In this document: in pieces, positions 1 to 8,286 of the stretch
Numbering within the stretch: the first letter of the stretch is position 1
Layout: every line of letters starts with the position of its first letter
Source: Arthrobacter sp. AFG20
Lineage (GTDB): Bacteria; Actinomycetota; Actinomycetes; Actinomycetales; Micrococcaceae
NCBI RefSeq assembly: GCF_002892795.1
Contig: NZ_PJMC01000021.1
Coordinates: forward strand, 1 to 64,000
DNA: 64,000 bases
Direction: 5' to 3'
Program-made: the position numbers and the translations under genes
The notes under the pieces: model-generated
Seen by the model: the letters and a program-made list of their open reading frames with translations, nothing else
What the model was told of the DNA's origin: nothing
The model's database searches: none

Positions 1-33
1 GCCGTCGATAATCATGGATGCGGAGTAGGCCAC
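1..33 (-). CDS. N-terminal fragment of a gene running off the left edge
   Basis: On the minus strand a GTG at 33-31 follows a good ribosome binding site (AAGGAAGG, 4 nt away) and opens a frame to the window edge reading VAYSASMIIDG. An in-frame ATG at 15-13 would give MIIDG. Many amidohydrolase-superfamily proteins begin MIID-x-H-x-H, so an amidohydrolase is a guess. Such an enzyme would fit beside the PrpF remnant, since 4-oxalomesaconate metabolism pairs these families. Only 11 codons are visible. The palindrome at 52-67 lies immediately upstream and probably controls it. Confidence 0.35.
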   Translation of the reverse strand, partial: MAYSASMIIDG

Positions 34-51
34 AATGCCTTCCTTCTGTGT

Positions 52-67
52 AGTCTGTCGACAGACT
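52..67. promoter_or_regulatory. 16-bp perfect palindrome, candidate operator
   Basis: AGTCTGTCGACAGACT reads identically on both strands. It sits 19 bp upstream of the putative start of the left-edge gene. The 16-mer TGTAGTCTGTCGACAG, covering most of it, recurs exactly at 2247-2262 upstream of the MHS transporter. The size and symmetry suit a GntR-type (FCD) regulator, but no intact GntR gene is in the window, so the regulator is unknown. Confidence 0.5.
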
Positions 68-99
68 TCAAGGCTAGACGCATCGACATCCATCGGTCA

Positions 100-778
100 A
101 TGCCGCGTCTCGCCCACGGCGGGAGGTGGGCGATCAGGACGTCGGCGGCTGTCACCAGGGCGACCCCACGGCCAGCAGGCGCACGGCTTCGGGCCGGCTC
201 AGCAGCCCCGGTGTCGTCTTGCTGCCCTTCAGTCGTCGTTCGGGCAGGGGAGCAAGGCGTGAGATGGAGACCACGAATGCGCCGAGAACGAGCAGCCGCT
301 GCGACGAAGGGGGGAGTCTGGCAGCCCTTGCAGGGCAACTGCAAGGACCGGGGCTGCTGCCTCGCCCACCGCCATGTAGGCCGAGGGCAGGCCGAACGCG
401 CTCTCGAAACGTCCCTTCTCGGTGGTCCTTGTGATCCAGGCCTGGGCACCGAAGTGCGTGGCGATCCCCCCGACGCCGAGGACGCACTGGGAACCAGCAG
501 CGCCACGCCTTGCGCGCCGGCACCTATGACCGGCCCCTGCAATGAGGAGAGCGCCGCCGATGCGGGCAGCAGTCCCACGTACCGCAGCGATCCTGCCGGG
601 GTGCCGAGCGGGAGCGCGGTGAAGATGGGGACCACGGCGAAGGATGCCGCGACCAGCCCCACCTCGACCGGGACCAACCCCAGTTCGAGGGCCCAGTAGG
701 CGAGAGCGAGCCGCCCGGGGTTGATCGCTGCCTGCGTGAAGAGCGAGAGCAGAGCCGGGCGGTTCGCGAATGTCGCCG
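100..778 (-). pseudogene. MFS transporter, N-terminal half, several frameshifts
   Basis: Translations on the minus strand give a membrane-transporter N-terminus in pieces. One frame begins ATFANRPALLSLFTQ (about 775) and includes ALELGLVPVEVGLVAASFAV. After a shift near 480, another frame continues with GGIATHFGAQAWITRT and AYMAVGEAAAPVLAVALQG, and a third with LLVLGAFVVSI and PLPERRLKG. The order fits MFS helices 1-6 and the central loop. No start codon is found at the 5' end, which abuts the stop of the MHS transporter. The last part (LVTAADVLIAHLPPW) may be helix 7. It looks like a decayed member of the same operon as the MHS gene. Confidence 0.55.
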
Positions 779-787
779 TCGAGCCGG

Positions 788-2158
788 TTACCCCGCGATC
801 CCGCGCGCCGCCTTGTCGAGTCGGGCCGCGCGCTCCGAGACCCCCGGGCTGGGCTTGGTGAGGGCGTCGACGTCATCGGACCGGTTCTGCGGCAGGACCG
901 CGGCGCCGACGATGCTAATGAGTGCTGTCAGCACGAGGTAGCCGGCGAAGAGCCACGGTGCGCCCGCCAGGACGGCGACCAGAGCGGTGCCGATTGCGGG
1001 CAGCGGCCCGCCGAACAGGGCTCCCGCGATCTGGTAGCCCATCGACAGACCCGTGTAGCGGACGGATGTGGGGAACAGCTCGGAGAAGAAGCTCGCTTGG
1101 GGACCGAACACCGCCGCATGCGCGATGCTAAGGACGAGGATGAGCGCCAGGACGAGCAGGCCGAACGATCCGGTGTTGACCAGCAGGAAGAACGGGAAAG
1201 CCAGGATCGCCAATCCGATGAGACCACCGATGTAGACGGGTTTGCGCCCGACTCGATCGGACAGCGCCGCGAACAGGGGGATGGTGAAGATCTCAAGGGC
1301 GGCCGCTATCGCGACGGCGGCGAGAGCCTGCTGGCTGGTGTAGGAGCCCGTTCCGGTCGCGTAGGCGATGATGAACGTCGCACTGAGGTAGAAGAACGAG
1401 TTCGGGGCGATGTGTGCGAGCATGAGCAGGACGATGCGCCCCTTGTAGTTCCTCAGCACCTCCACCGCGGGGATCCGCTTCGGGTCATCCTCGGATCCGG
1501 CGACCTGCTGGAACGTCCTGCTCTCCTCGATACGCAGGCGGACGAAGAGGCCCACGCCCACCAGCACGGCGCTCAGCAGGAACGGCACCCGCCATCCCCA
1601 CTCCAGGAAGGCCGCCTGGGGCAGGCTCGCGACGACGAAGAATGCTCCAGTGCCCAGCACGAGTCCTGCGGGTATGCCCGCCTGGGGCATGCTCGCCCAC
1701 AGTCCTCGGCGACCTTTCGGGGCGGTCTCCAATGCCATGACGACCGAGCCGCCGTACTCCCCTCCGACCGCGAGTCCCTGCGCGATCCTGGCCAGGAGAA
1801 GGAGGATCGAGGCGGCGACTCCGATCTGCCCGTAGGTAGGCAGGAGTCCGATGGCGAACGTGGCGATACCCATCACGAGCATCGTGATGACTAACATCCG
1901 CTTCCGACCGAGCCGGTCTCCGAAGTGGCCGGCGATCAGGCCCCCGATCGGCCGGGCGAGCCAGCCGATGGCGAACGTGACGAAGGCGAGGATCGTGCCC
2001 ACGGCGGCGTCGAACTCAGGAAAAAACACCTTGTTGAGCACTAGGGCGGCCGCAGTGCCGTAGATGAAGAAGTCATACCACTCGACGGCGCTGCCGATGA
2101 ACGTGGCAACGCTAACCCGACGGGCTTGAGCCTGTGGTGAAGAAACTGGTCCGGACAT
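788..2158 (-). CDS. MHS-family MFS transporter (metabolite:H+ symporter)
   Basis: A 456-residue, 12-helix secondary transporter of the cytoplasmic membrane, metabolite:H+ symporter type (relatives carry shikimate, alpha-ketoglutarate, dicarboxylates or aromatic acids). It has the family start ATFIGSAVEWYDFFIYG, the loop 2-3 motif GHFGDRLGRKR, and GRKPVYIGG between helices 8 and 9. The chosen ATG (2158-2156) has an AAAGGAGCG ribosome binding site; a longer frame upstream has none. It is divergent from the dehydrogenase at 2303, with the repeated operator motif at 2247-2262 between them. A broken MFS gene follows directly downstream. The substrate cannot be read from sequence; the neighbours suggest an organic acid. 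Confidence 0.9.
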   Translation of the reverse strand: MSGPVSSPQAQARRVSVATFIGSAVEWYDFFIYGTAAALVLNKVFFPEFDAAVGTILAFVTFAIGWLARPIGGLIAGHFGDRLGRKRMLVITMLVMGIATFAIGLLPTYGQIGVAASILLLLARIAQGLAVGGEYGGSVVMALETAPKGRRGLWASMPQAGIPAGLVLGTGAFFVVASLPQAAFLEWGWRVPFLLSAVLVGVGLFVRLRIEESRTFQQVAGSEDDPKRIPAVEVLRNYKGRIVLLMLAHIAPNSFFYLSATFIIAYATGTGSYTSQQALAAVAIAAALEIFTIPLFAALSDRVGRKPVYIGGLIGLAILAFPFFLLVNTGSFGLLVLALILVLSIAHAAVFGPQASFFSELFPTSVRYTGLSMGYQIAGALFGGPLPAIGTALVAVLAGAPWLFAGYLVLTALISIVGAAVLPQNRSDDVDALTKPSPGVSERAARLDKAARGIAG

Positions 2159-2246
2159 GTTCGCTCCTTTGCGATTTCGTGGCGGCTGTCGGTCACAACA
2201 GATAGATGACTTCAAGATCAACCTTAGGCCGCTGAGATCAAGATAC

Positions 2247-2262
2247 TGTAGTCTGTCGACAG
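2247..2262. promoter_or_regulatory. Second copy of the TGTAGTCTGTCGACAG operator-like element
   Basis: Exact 16-bp repeat of the sequence at 49-64, with palindromic core CTGTCGACAG (2253-2262). It lies in the 144-bp divergent space between the MHS transporter (start 2158) and the dehydrogenase (start 2303), so one bound regulator could control both. The outer right arm is less symmetric than in the first copy. Confidence 0.5.
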
Positions 2263-2302
2263 GCGGCAAGGGTAATCTAGTAGATGACTAGAAAGGATGG
2301 TT

Positions 2303-3214
2303 ATGACAGACGAGCTAGAAGTGGGCTTCATCGGTCTCGGCGTGATGGGAGGTCCTCAGAGCGCGAACCTCATCACGAAGAGCGGCCGCACGGTGCGGGT
2401 ACTCGATCTCGACGTCGAGGCGGTCGAACGAGCCGTTCAGCTCGGAGCGAGACGGGCAGACTCCGTCGCGGAGCTCGCTGCGTCGTGTGACGTCATCTTC
2501 CTCTCGCTGCCCAGCGGAGCTCATGTCGAGCGGGTCGTGCGCCAGGACGGTGGGATCCTCGAGCGGGGCCGAGAGGGCACCGTCGTCGTCGATCTCTCGA
2601 CGTCGCCGGCGACTCTGGCCGGTGAGCTCGCCCCGGATCTCGCCGAACGCGGTCTCGACTTCATCGACGCGCCGGTCAGCAGGACCCGTGAAGCTGCGAT
2701 CGCCGGGACGTTGAGCATCACGGCCGGGGGGCCGGTGACCTCGTTCCGGCGAGTCGAGCCGCTCCTGCGATGCATGGCCTCGGATATCATGCACTGCGGC
2801 GGTCACGGCGCCGGCGCACTGGTGAAGCTGGCGAACAACCTGGTCGTCTTCGAGACGGTCGTCGCGATCTCCGAGGCACTCGCTCTCATCCGCCGCAGCG
2901 GTCTGGCTGAGGTGGCGGTCGCATTCGAAGCGCTCGCGCAAGGATCGGCGGGGAGCTTCGCGCTCGAGCATCACGGTCGAGACGCTCTCCTGCCGGATGA
3001 GCACGAGGAAGGACGCTTCTCGGCGGCGTACATGCTCAAGGACGTAGGTTACAGCCTCGATCTCGCCGATCGCCTCGGCCTCGACCTCCCTTCGGCGAAG
3101 GTGGCCTACGAGCTGCTGGAACGCACGATCGACGCCGGAGCGGCAAATCGGTACCACACTGCGGTCAGTCACGTGATCGACCCCGCCCTCGGCGAGTGGG
3201 AGCGCGACGCATAA
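2303..3214 (+). CDS. NAD(P)-dependent beta-hydroxyacid dehydrogenase (HIBADH/GarR-like)
   Basis: A 303-residue enzyme of the 3-hydroxyisobutyrate / tartronate semialdehyde reductase family, oxidising or reducing a beta-hydroxyacid with NAD(P). The N-terminal Rossmann fold shows FIGLGVMG (residues 9-16). The substrate-binding signature is DAPVSR (122-127), where the usual DAPVSGG has lost its glycines. The expected catalytic lysine is K175 in LVKLANN. Length is normal. The ATG at 2303 is preferred to an in-frame ATG at 2297 because GAAAGGA lies 5 nt upstream of it. It is divergent from the MHS transporter and overlaps the start of the prpF remnant, so it was probably the first gene of an acid-catabolic operon. 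The substrate is unknown. Confidence 0.85.
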   Translation: MTDELEVGFIGLGVMGGPQSANLITKSGRTVRVLDLDVEAVERAVQLGARRADSVAELAASCDVIFLSLPSGAHVERVVRQDGGILERGREGTVVVDLSTSPATLAGELAPDLAERGLDFIDAPVSRTREAAIAGTLSITAGGPVTSFRRVEPLLRCMASDIMHCGGHGAGALVKLANNLVVFETVVAISEALALIRRSGLAEVAVAFEALAQGSAGSFALEHHGRDALLPDEHEEGRFSAAYMLKDVGYSLDLADRLGLDLPSAKVAYELLERTIDAGAANRYHTAVSHVIDPALGEWERDA

Positions 3215-3690
3215 GTCGACGCGTCCCGTTCGCTCTCATCGGGGTGGGACGAGCAGAGGGGTGTTCCTGCACGCGAGAGACATCCCGGAGACCCGGGCCG
3301 CCCGCGACGCCGTCCTGCTGGCGCTGCTGGGCAGCCCCGATCCTCTGCAGTTCGACGGGCTCGGCGGCACCTACTCGAGCACCTCTAAGGCCGTCATCGT
3401 CGAGGAACGCGGCGGCACTGTCCACTACCGCTTCGCCCAGGTCGGCGTCGACGAAGCGATTGTCGATTACAGCGTCAACTGCGGCAACCTCAAGACCGCC
3501 GTTGCACCGTTCGCGGTCGACGAGCGTCTCGTCGCCCCGGGTGACGGCCTGCGACACGTCAGGCTGCACAACGCCAATACGGGCGTCGCCATCAAGGCCG
3601 AGCTTGAGATCCAGGACGGACGGGCGCGTGTCGTCGGCGACCACGCCATCCCCGGGGTCCCGGGTTCCGGTGTACCCATCCTGACCAGAT
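3196..3690 (+). pseudogene. PrpF-family isomerase/tautomerase, frameshifted and truncated
   Basis: Relatives isomerise methylaconitate or tautomerise 4-oxalomesaconate. The frame opens with GTG at 3196, overlapping the dehydrogenase, and reads RRVPFALI. One base is missing near 3240, after which the adjacent frame continues GGTSRGVFLHARDIPE (RGGTSxGVF is the family signature). Then come LQFDGLGGTYSSTSKAV, AQVGVDEAIVDYS, NCGNL and RLHNANTG, all typical. Homology ends abruptly after GVPGSGVPI near 3685, so more than half of the usual roughly 370 residues is lost to unrelated sequence. It should be inactive. Confidence 0.8.
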
Positions 3691-4399
3691 ACTGGATCCT
3701 GCCCCCAAGACGTGCCGGTAGAGGGTGTGGCAAACGGGGCCCACCACGGGAAAAGTCGCGATCACTTACCATTTGTCCGGTCGACCCCGGAAGTTACTGG
3801 GTAGCGCAACGGGATGCCAGCCAACGACCGTTCCCGTCCCCGATGGACGTCATCCCCGTTATGGCCGAACCGGCTGATTTTGCACCCCGCTTGCCGTTTA
3901 GGGCGACAAAAGGTGCTGCCAAGCGTTAGAGAATCTCTTCGTGGTTGCTGGAATTGAGTTCATGTCGTCGAAGACAAGTGGGTCCGTGGCCTGCTGGGAT
4001 GAGTTTGTCTAGGATTCAACCCGGAATAGGACCACAAGCCTTTGAACGCGCTGCCGGCAGGTCGTCGTTTGAAACCAGGCAGCCGCCGGGCTGCTCGAAC
4101 TGCGGAGTCATCTCCTCCGGCGGAAGGAACGCCGCTTCCGGGGACTCAAGAATATTCCTCTAGCCGGGCCCGTGCAGTTGCAGTGGTTCAAGTACCGCTT
4201 GTATAGGACCATCACCGATGGAAAGCTGGCCCGGTGAAGGAGCGGTACCGGGTCCATTAGCACCTGGTTCAGGCCGCCCTAGGAGACCGCTGAACAATTT
4301 GCGTGGGTAATGCCGGAGGTTCAAGGCGTGCCTGCTGGACTTGCCGGGCCGGTGGGTAAGGCTCTTATGCAAGGACGTGAGCGGGAACAGCGGACGCTG
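3691..4399. other. Non-coding debris between prpF and transposase remnants
   Basis: Some 700 bases with short open frames only and no recognised domain. The abrupt loss of PrpF homology at its left side and the transposase remnant at its right make insertion and decay of mobile DNA the likely history. I see no clear terminal inverted repeats. Confidence 0.4.
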
Positions 4400-4740
4400 T
4401 CGGATGTCGAGGCGCTGGCCGGGGGAGCTGTTGGCTCCGGGCAGCGTTTTCGCGTTCCTGGCTGGACACGGGGGCAGGTTGTTCCCGGATTCGATGATGG
4501 AGGCATGTTCGGTTCGGGGCGGGCCCGCCTTGGGTGCCGGCGCCGGTGATCGGCTCGGTGCTGGTGCTGCAGGCCCTGAACGGGGTCTCGGACCGGGAGA
4601 GACGGCCGACGCGTAGACCTACGGCCTGCGGTGGAAGGCGGCCTGCGGGTAGGCACTGACAGACACGGCCTTCCACCCGATCACGCTGTGGCGAAATACG
4701 ATGCCTAGTTCTGGCTCCGGGCGGCGCGCTGAACCTCAAT
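4400..4740 (+). pseudogene. IS1182-family transposase N-terminus, degenerate
   Basis: Fragments in two frames match the start of IS1182-type DDE transposases: GSVFAFLAGHGGRLFPDSM (one frame), then PVIGSVLVLQALNG, SDRE, LRWKAACG and ALTDTAFHP (another frame, with stops). These correspond to the conserved segment with SVLVLQAL and DLRWKAACG near the N-terminus of this family. No catalytic region remains. Identification rests on motif order only. Confidence 0.65.
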
Positions 4741-5083
4741 CGCCTCGTCAGCCTCGGACTGACCGTCCGGAACGGCGCCTGGTAATCGCATTGCCCCGTG
4801 GGGGCGGCCGCGCCCTTCGGACACCGCCGGCAAGGGAGCCCGGCCTCTGCGGCCGTACTCGTAAGGGGCCGGCGGCCGGAAACCGTCCGTCCCGCCCAGC
4901 CCCGAAACGACGAAGCGGGCCCGCCGGACGCCCAGACATCCGGACCCGCCCCTCAAGCAGCCATTGGTTCAGCCCACACCTAGACATCCATGCCGATGAA
5001 CTCGGCTTTCGGGTACCGAGCGTCCTCGCCTGGCAAGGACATGGAGTTTTGCGTCTCAGTGGCAGCAATGGGCACTGCTGATG
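4741..5083. other. Gene-free stretch downstream of the transposase remnant
   Basis: GC-rich sequence with overlapping low-complexity open frames on both strands and no recognisable protein. Probably further mobile-element decay running up to the end of the nitroreductase gene. Confidence 0.4.
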
Positions 5084-5770
5084 TCAAACGCATGGGTCGT
5101 CATGGAACACAACACTGTGCTCATAAGGCACTTTGTCCAGGTCAAGGCTCTTCAAGGGTGATACTGGGTCTGCGGTGCCAAACGCAATGCCGAACAGGAG
5201 CTTAAGGTCACCAGGGACGCCGAGGGACTCGCGAACGGTGTCGGCATAGAAGCTGATGATTGCCTGCGGGATCCCGTGGAAGCCGCGGGCGGTCAGCGAC
5301 AGGAGGAAATTCTGGGCATACATACCGACGTCCCCCGCGGCGCGCACTCCATCGCCGAGCATTGGCATGAAGAGGAGCGCGGCATGTGGAGCGCCAAAGA
5401 ATCGCAGGTTCTCCCTGGTGATTTCGGCTCGGCCTTCGTGATCGGATCGGTCGATACCACGTACGCCGTGATGCACTGCGGCGTGCTGTTGGGCCCGTTG
5501 GCGGTGAACGCCCTCGCCGTAGTCGAGCATGAAGTCGAGGGACCGCCGGCCGTCCTTATTCGCTGCGAGTAGGTTGTCGCTAAGAGTATCGCGCGCCTTT
5601 CCCGACACTACATGCACGACCCACGGCTGGGTATTGCTGTTTGAGGGCGCTAATTGTGCATCCTGCAGAACACCCCTGATAGTCGCCGGGTCTAGCGGGG
5701 TGGGCAGAAAAGCCCGGGGAGAGCGGCGAGATCTCATGAGATCCGTGAGCGCTGATGGTTTGGTTGACAT
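5084..5770 (-). CDS. Nitroreductase-family flavoprotein
   Basis: A 228-residue FMN-dependent NAD(P)H oxidoreductase, reducing nitroaromatics, quinones or enones. It has the N-terminal phosphate-binding segment RSRRSPRAF (13-21), then LAPSNSNTQPW, where family members contact FMN. The C-terminal part carries GMYAQNFLLSLTARGFHGIP, and the end lies near FGTADPVSPLKSL. The ATG at 5770 follows GAGAGG at proper distance. A longer upstream frame covers the metallo-beta-lactamase remnant and is not its own start. It lies alone between debris and that remnant, so its pathway is not evident. Confidence 0.85.
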   Translation of the reverse strand: MSTKPSALTDLMRSRRSPRAFLPTPLDPATIRGVLQDAQLAPSNSNTQPWVVHVVSGKARDTLSDNLLAANKDGRRSLDFMLDYGEGVHRQRAQQHAAVHHGVRGIDRSDHEGRAEITRENLRFFGAPHAALLFMPMLGDGVRAAGDVGMYAQNFLLSLTARGFHGIPQAIISFYADTVRESLGVPGDLKLLFGIAFGTADPVSPLKSLDLDKVPYEHSVVFHDDPCV

Positions 5771-5849
5771 GAAGACCTCTCGTTGGAGCTCCCTGATCCA
5801 TTCCAGCCAGGAACGGGCGGGTTTCGTTTTCCGATGGCGATTCATGCCC

Positions 5850-6107
5850 CGGATGCCCGGGCCAGATCAGCGGCGAGGCCAATGTGGTCCGGGTGGTGGT
5901 GGGTGAGCACAATTCCGGTAACGGAACGCTGCCTCGAACCCGGCTAGGTGCAGGACGTGCCGAAGGTGGCTGGGGGCCGGTCGCGCTGCGCCGCCCCGGA
6001 TCGACGAGGTTGACGCCGCCGCTTCCGGTGATGAGGCAGGGAAGCGTGTAACGCATAGGGTTACCAGGGAACGGTACCGGAATTGAGCAGATGGGCTCCC
6101 GTACCTG
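5850..6107 (-). pseudogene. MBL-fold hydrolase N-terminal remnant
   Basis: The minus strand reads ICSIPVPFPGNPMRYTLP then GSGGVNLVDPG in one frame, and after a shift TGIVLTHHHPDHIGLAADL followed by a stop at 5845-5850. The H-x-H-x-D-H metal motif is intact but the rest is gone. It matches the N-terminus of the complete MBL gene at 24313-25365 (IPVPFPDNPMRYTLSYLL; TGIVATHFHSDHLGMAARL), so the two are paralogues. Truncated just upstream of the nitroreductase. Confidence 0.75.
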
Positions 6108-6175
6108 TTCCCCACGCGGCAAACGGTCGGGTTTCCCTGCGTGCTGCTACAGCGTGCCCGTTACCGAAATCGGTG

Positions 6176-7096
6176 TCATTTTCCGGCTATTTGCGAGGCG
6201 AAGATGCTGCTCGGCAGCCCTTCCGCCAGCGGTCGGAAATTGGATTCGATGGCCTGTCCGAGGTCCTCAACGGACCAGGGCTTGTTGCCTTCAAAGGTGC
6301 TGATTTCCTCCGGGTTGGCGTAGAGGCCGACTTGGTAGCCCTGGGCCGAAACGACGCGTCCGGTCAACCACTGGGACTCGTCACTGGCCAGGTAGAGGGC
6401 CACGGTGGCGATGTTGTCGGGGGAACCTTCATTGGTTTCCTCCTGGATGGTGCCGATCTTCTTGTCGTCTGGAATAGTGGCGGTGAGCCGGGTGGCCGCT
6501 CCGGGGGCGATGGCGTTGGCGGTGACACCATAACGGGACAGCCCTTGGGCCAGGGAATAGGTAAGCCCGACGATACCCATTTTCGCGGCACCATAATTTG
6601 GCTGCCCGGGCGATCCCTGAAGTCCGGAAACGGAAGTGAAATTGATGATGCGGTAGTTGGCGTCCGGGTTCCGCTGTTCCCGGAAATAGGCCGACGCGGG
6701 CCGGATGGTGCTGTAATGGCCCTTGAGGTGGACACGGATAACTGCGTCCCAGTCGGCTTCGCTGAGGTTGAAGATCATCCTGTCCCTTAGGATTCCGGCG
6801 ACGTTGACGACAATGTCGAGTTTTCCAAACCGTTGGATGGCTATTTTTACCAGGCGTTCGCCGGTCGTGACGTCGGCGATGTCCCCGCCGTCGGCGATGG
6901 CCTGTCCGCCGGCTGCGGTGATCTCCCGGACGATGTCCTGAGCTGGGCCTTCATCCCCGCCCTGGCCGTCCGTTCCGGTGCCGAGATCATTGATAACCAG
7001 GGAGGCGCCGTGCTTTGCGAATAGCCGGGAAATCGAGGCCCCGATGCCCCGTCCACCGCCGGTTATGATGGCGACTTTGCCTTCTAGTGTTTTCAT
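6176..7096 (-). CDS. SDR dehydrogenase (multifunctional-enzyme-2-like, 3-hydroxyacyl-CoA type)
   Basis: A 306-residue short-chain dehydrogenase. The cofactor motif TGGGRGIG is at 12-19, NVAG at 98-101, serines at 155/157, and the YxxxK pair is Y168 and K172. The insert after strand 2 (NDLGTGTDGQGGDEGPA) and the long C-terminus resemble the dehydrogenase domain of 17-beta-HSD type 4 / MFE-2 proteins, which act on 3-hydroxyacyl-CoA thioesters. The ATG follows AGGAGA. A predicted promoter and TetR operator lie about 200 bp upstream (7279-7334), so it probably answers to the TetR next door. The substrate is unknown; the thiolase pair at 8287-9860 shares the control motif. Confidence 0.85.
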   Translation of the reverse strand: MKTLEGKVAIITGGGRGIGASISRLFAKHGASLVINDLGTGTDGQGGDEGPAQDIVREITAAGGQAIADGGDIADVTTGERLVKIAIQRFGKLDIVVNVAGILRDRMIFNLSEADWDAVIRVHLKGHYSTIRPASAYFREQRNPDANYRIINFTSVSGLQGSPGQPNYGAAKMGIVGLTYSLAQGLSRYGVTANAIAPGAATRLTATIPDDKKIGTIQEETNEGSPDNIATVALYLASDESQWLTGRVVSAQGYQVGLYANPEEISTFEGNKPWSVEDLGQAIESNFRPLAEGLPSSIFASQIAGK

Positions 7097-7278
7097 AGCA
7101 ATTCTCCTGTTTCTTATACCGCGGATAAGTACGCGGTTGGCGTGGACGGGCTGATGTCCGCTGTCAGGGCACAGGCGCTGTGAAAATGTCGCCGGCGGTT
7201 TCAGCGGTCAGTTGGCCCGCAGGCGTGCGGGTGAAGTCGTTGAGGAATTCGGTCTACTCGGGTCGCTTGCAGCGACAC

Positions 7279-7334
7279 TAACAGACGAATATCGTCTGTT
7301 AAGCGAGCTTAAGGTGAGCAGGCCGCGCTGTCAA
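7279..7334 (-). promoter_or_regulatory. Promoter with TetR-type operator for the SDR gene
   Basis: Reading the minus strand, TTGACA (7334-7329), a 17-nt spacer and TAAGCT (7311-7306) form a promoter. Directly downstream is a 23-bp inverted repeat at 7279-7301 with arms TAACAGACGA and TCGTCTGTTA around ATA. The same core, ACAGACGA then a 3-nt centre then T(C/T)GTCTGT, occurs at 8029-8055. The leader from here to the SDR start also holds a short open stretch (DFTRTPAGQL) that may be the tail of a lost gene. Confidence 0.65.
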
Positions 7335-7350
7335 GGGAAATTTCTTGGAT

Positions 7351-7965
7351 TCAGCTCTCCGCGGCCTTCAGTGCCAGTCGAACAACCCGGCGGGAAAATT
7401 CCCGGCGGTCATCCATCAGTCGGCTTGCCTTGTCACTAGGTGTCAGGAGAAAGCGGTTGATGATCGGGCCGCGGATGGCATCAAACAACAGCCCGGCCGA
7501 TGTGCCGACGGGCAGCTGCCCGCGTGTCACGGCACGCGCAATGCATTCACGTGCATCCTGCATCCAGTCCGCCCTGATGGGATCCATGGCCGGATCCAAA
7601 ATCTCGGGATAAATCTTTGCCTCGATCTGCAGGCGTAGTTCCGCGATGCCGCGAGCCGAATGCAGGTTGACGATGAGTCCCTCGGCCATCTGCTCAAGAT
7701 CAGTCACCACATCGCCGGTATCTCTTATACCGGGCTGGTTCCGGTAAATCGTGCGCATCGCGCTGGTAAGCAGGTCCTGCTTGCTGGTCCAGCGGCGGTA
7801 TAGGGCGGCCTTGCCAACCTGGGCGCGCGAGGCCACCGCGTCGATCGTGAATCCGCCCCAGCCAACTTCCGAATAGACCTCAATGGCAGCCCTGCTGACA
7901 CGGTCCTCAATGCTCGGATCTGCGGGGCGCCCCCGCTGAGCCTCCGCCTGGGTCTTAGTTGCCAC
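7351..7965 (-). CDS. TetR-family transcriptional regulator
   Basis: A 204-residue regulator. The N-terminal helix-turn-helix is typical: AAIEVYSEVGWGGFTIDAVASRAQVGKAALYRRW (about residues 27-60; the motif is GFTIDAVA...GKAALYRRW). The C-terminal ligand domain resembles the TetR_C_11/16 type, with a middle segment MAEGLIVNLHSARGIAELRLQ. The start is GTG at 7965-7963 with an AGAGG site. It is divergent from the DUF35/thiolase genes and points the same way as the SDR. Matching operators flank both transcription units, so it likely represses both, plus itself, until an acyl-CoA or related effector binds. The effector is inferred. Confidence 0.88.
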   Translation of the reverse strand: MATKTQAEAQRGRPADPSIEDRVSRAAIEVYSEVGWGGFTIDAVASRAQVGKAALYRRWTSKQDLLTSAMRTIYRNQPGIRDTGDVVTDLEQMAEGLIVNLHSARGIAELRLQIEAKIYPEILDPAMDPIRADWMQDARECIARAVTRGQLPVGTSAGLLFDAIRGPIINRFLLTPSDKASRLMDDRREFSRRVVRLALKAAES

Positions 7966-7988
7966 TGAAAACCTCTTTCGGTGAGGGC

Positions 7989-8055
7989 TTGACTTCCCCC
8001 ACAGAGTCTCCCATAATTTTCGTAACTAATATACAGACGATTGTTGTCTGTATAT
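7989..8055 (+). promoter_or_regulatory. Promoter and TetR-type operator before the DUF35/thiolase genes
   Basis: TTGACT (7989-7994), a 17-nt spacer and CATAAT (8012-8017) form a plus-strand promoter. At 8029-8055, where transcription would begin, is a perfect 10-bp inverted repeat (ATATACAGAC / GTCTGTATAT, 7-nt centre). Its inner 19 bp differ from the operator at 7279-7301 only in the centre and one arm base. Confidence 0.65.
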
Positions 8056-8286
8056 CTATCGATCTTCCCGCCCCCTGTTGCATTGGCTAAGTCTCTGTCT
8101 TCCATCGGAGTACTTCGACTTTCGCCATCCGACGGCTCCGTGGCGACCCTTCTGAAAGGGACATCCCATGGCCGAAAGCCGCACCCTTCACACAGCGCCG
8201 CCCTGGAAGTGCACGCAGCATCCATCCCACACCAGCCATCGGCAGTTCCGCCGCAGGCCAGGACAGTGCTGATTAAGGAGAAAGCC

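Noticed and set aside
229..876. Long open frames overlapping the first 900 bases on both strands as real genes
   Set aside because: Only the pieces with transporter-like helices are credible; the rest are arginine/proline-rich shadows typical of high-GC DNA.
770..1894. 374-codon plus-strand frame over the MHS transporter
   Set aside because: Antisense shadow; composition is charged and repetitive, while the minus strand encodes a clear 12-helix transporter.
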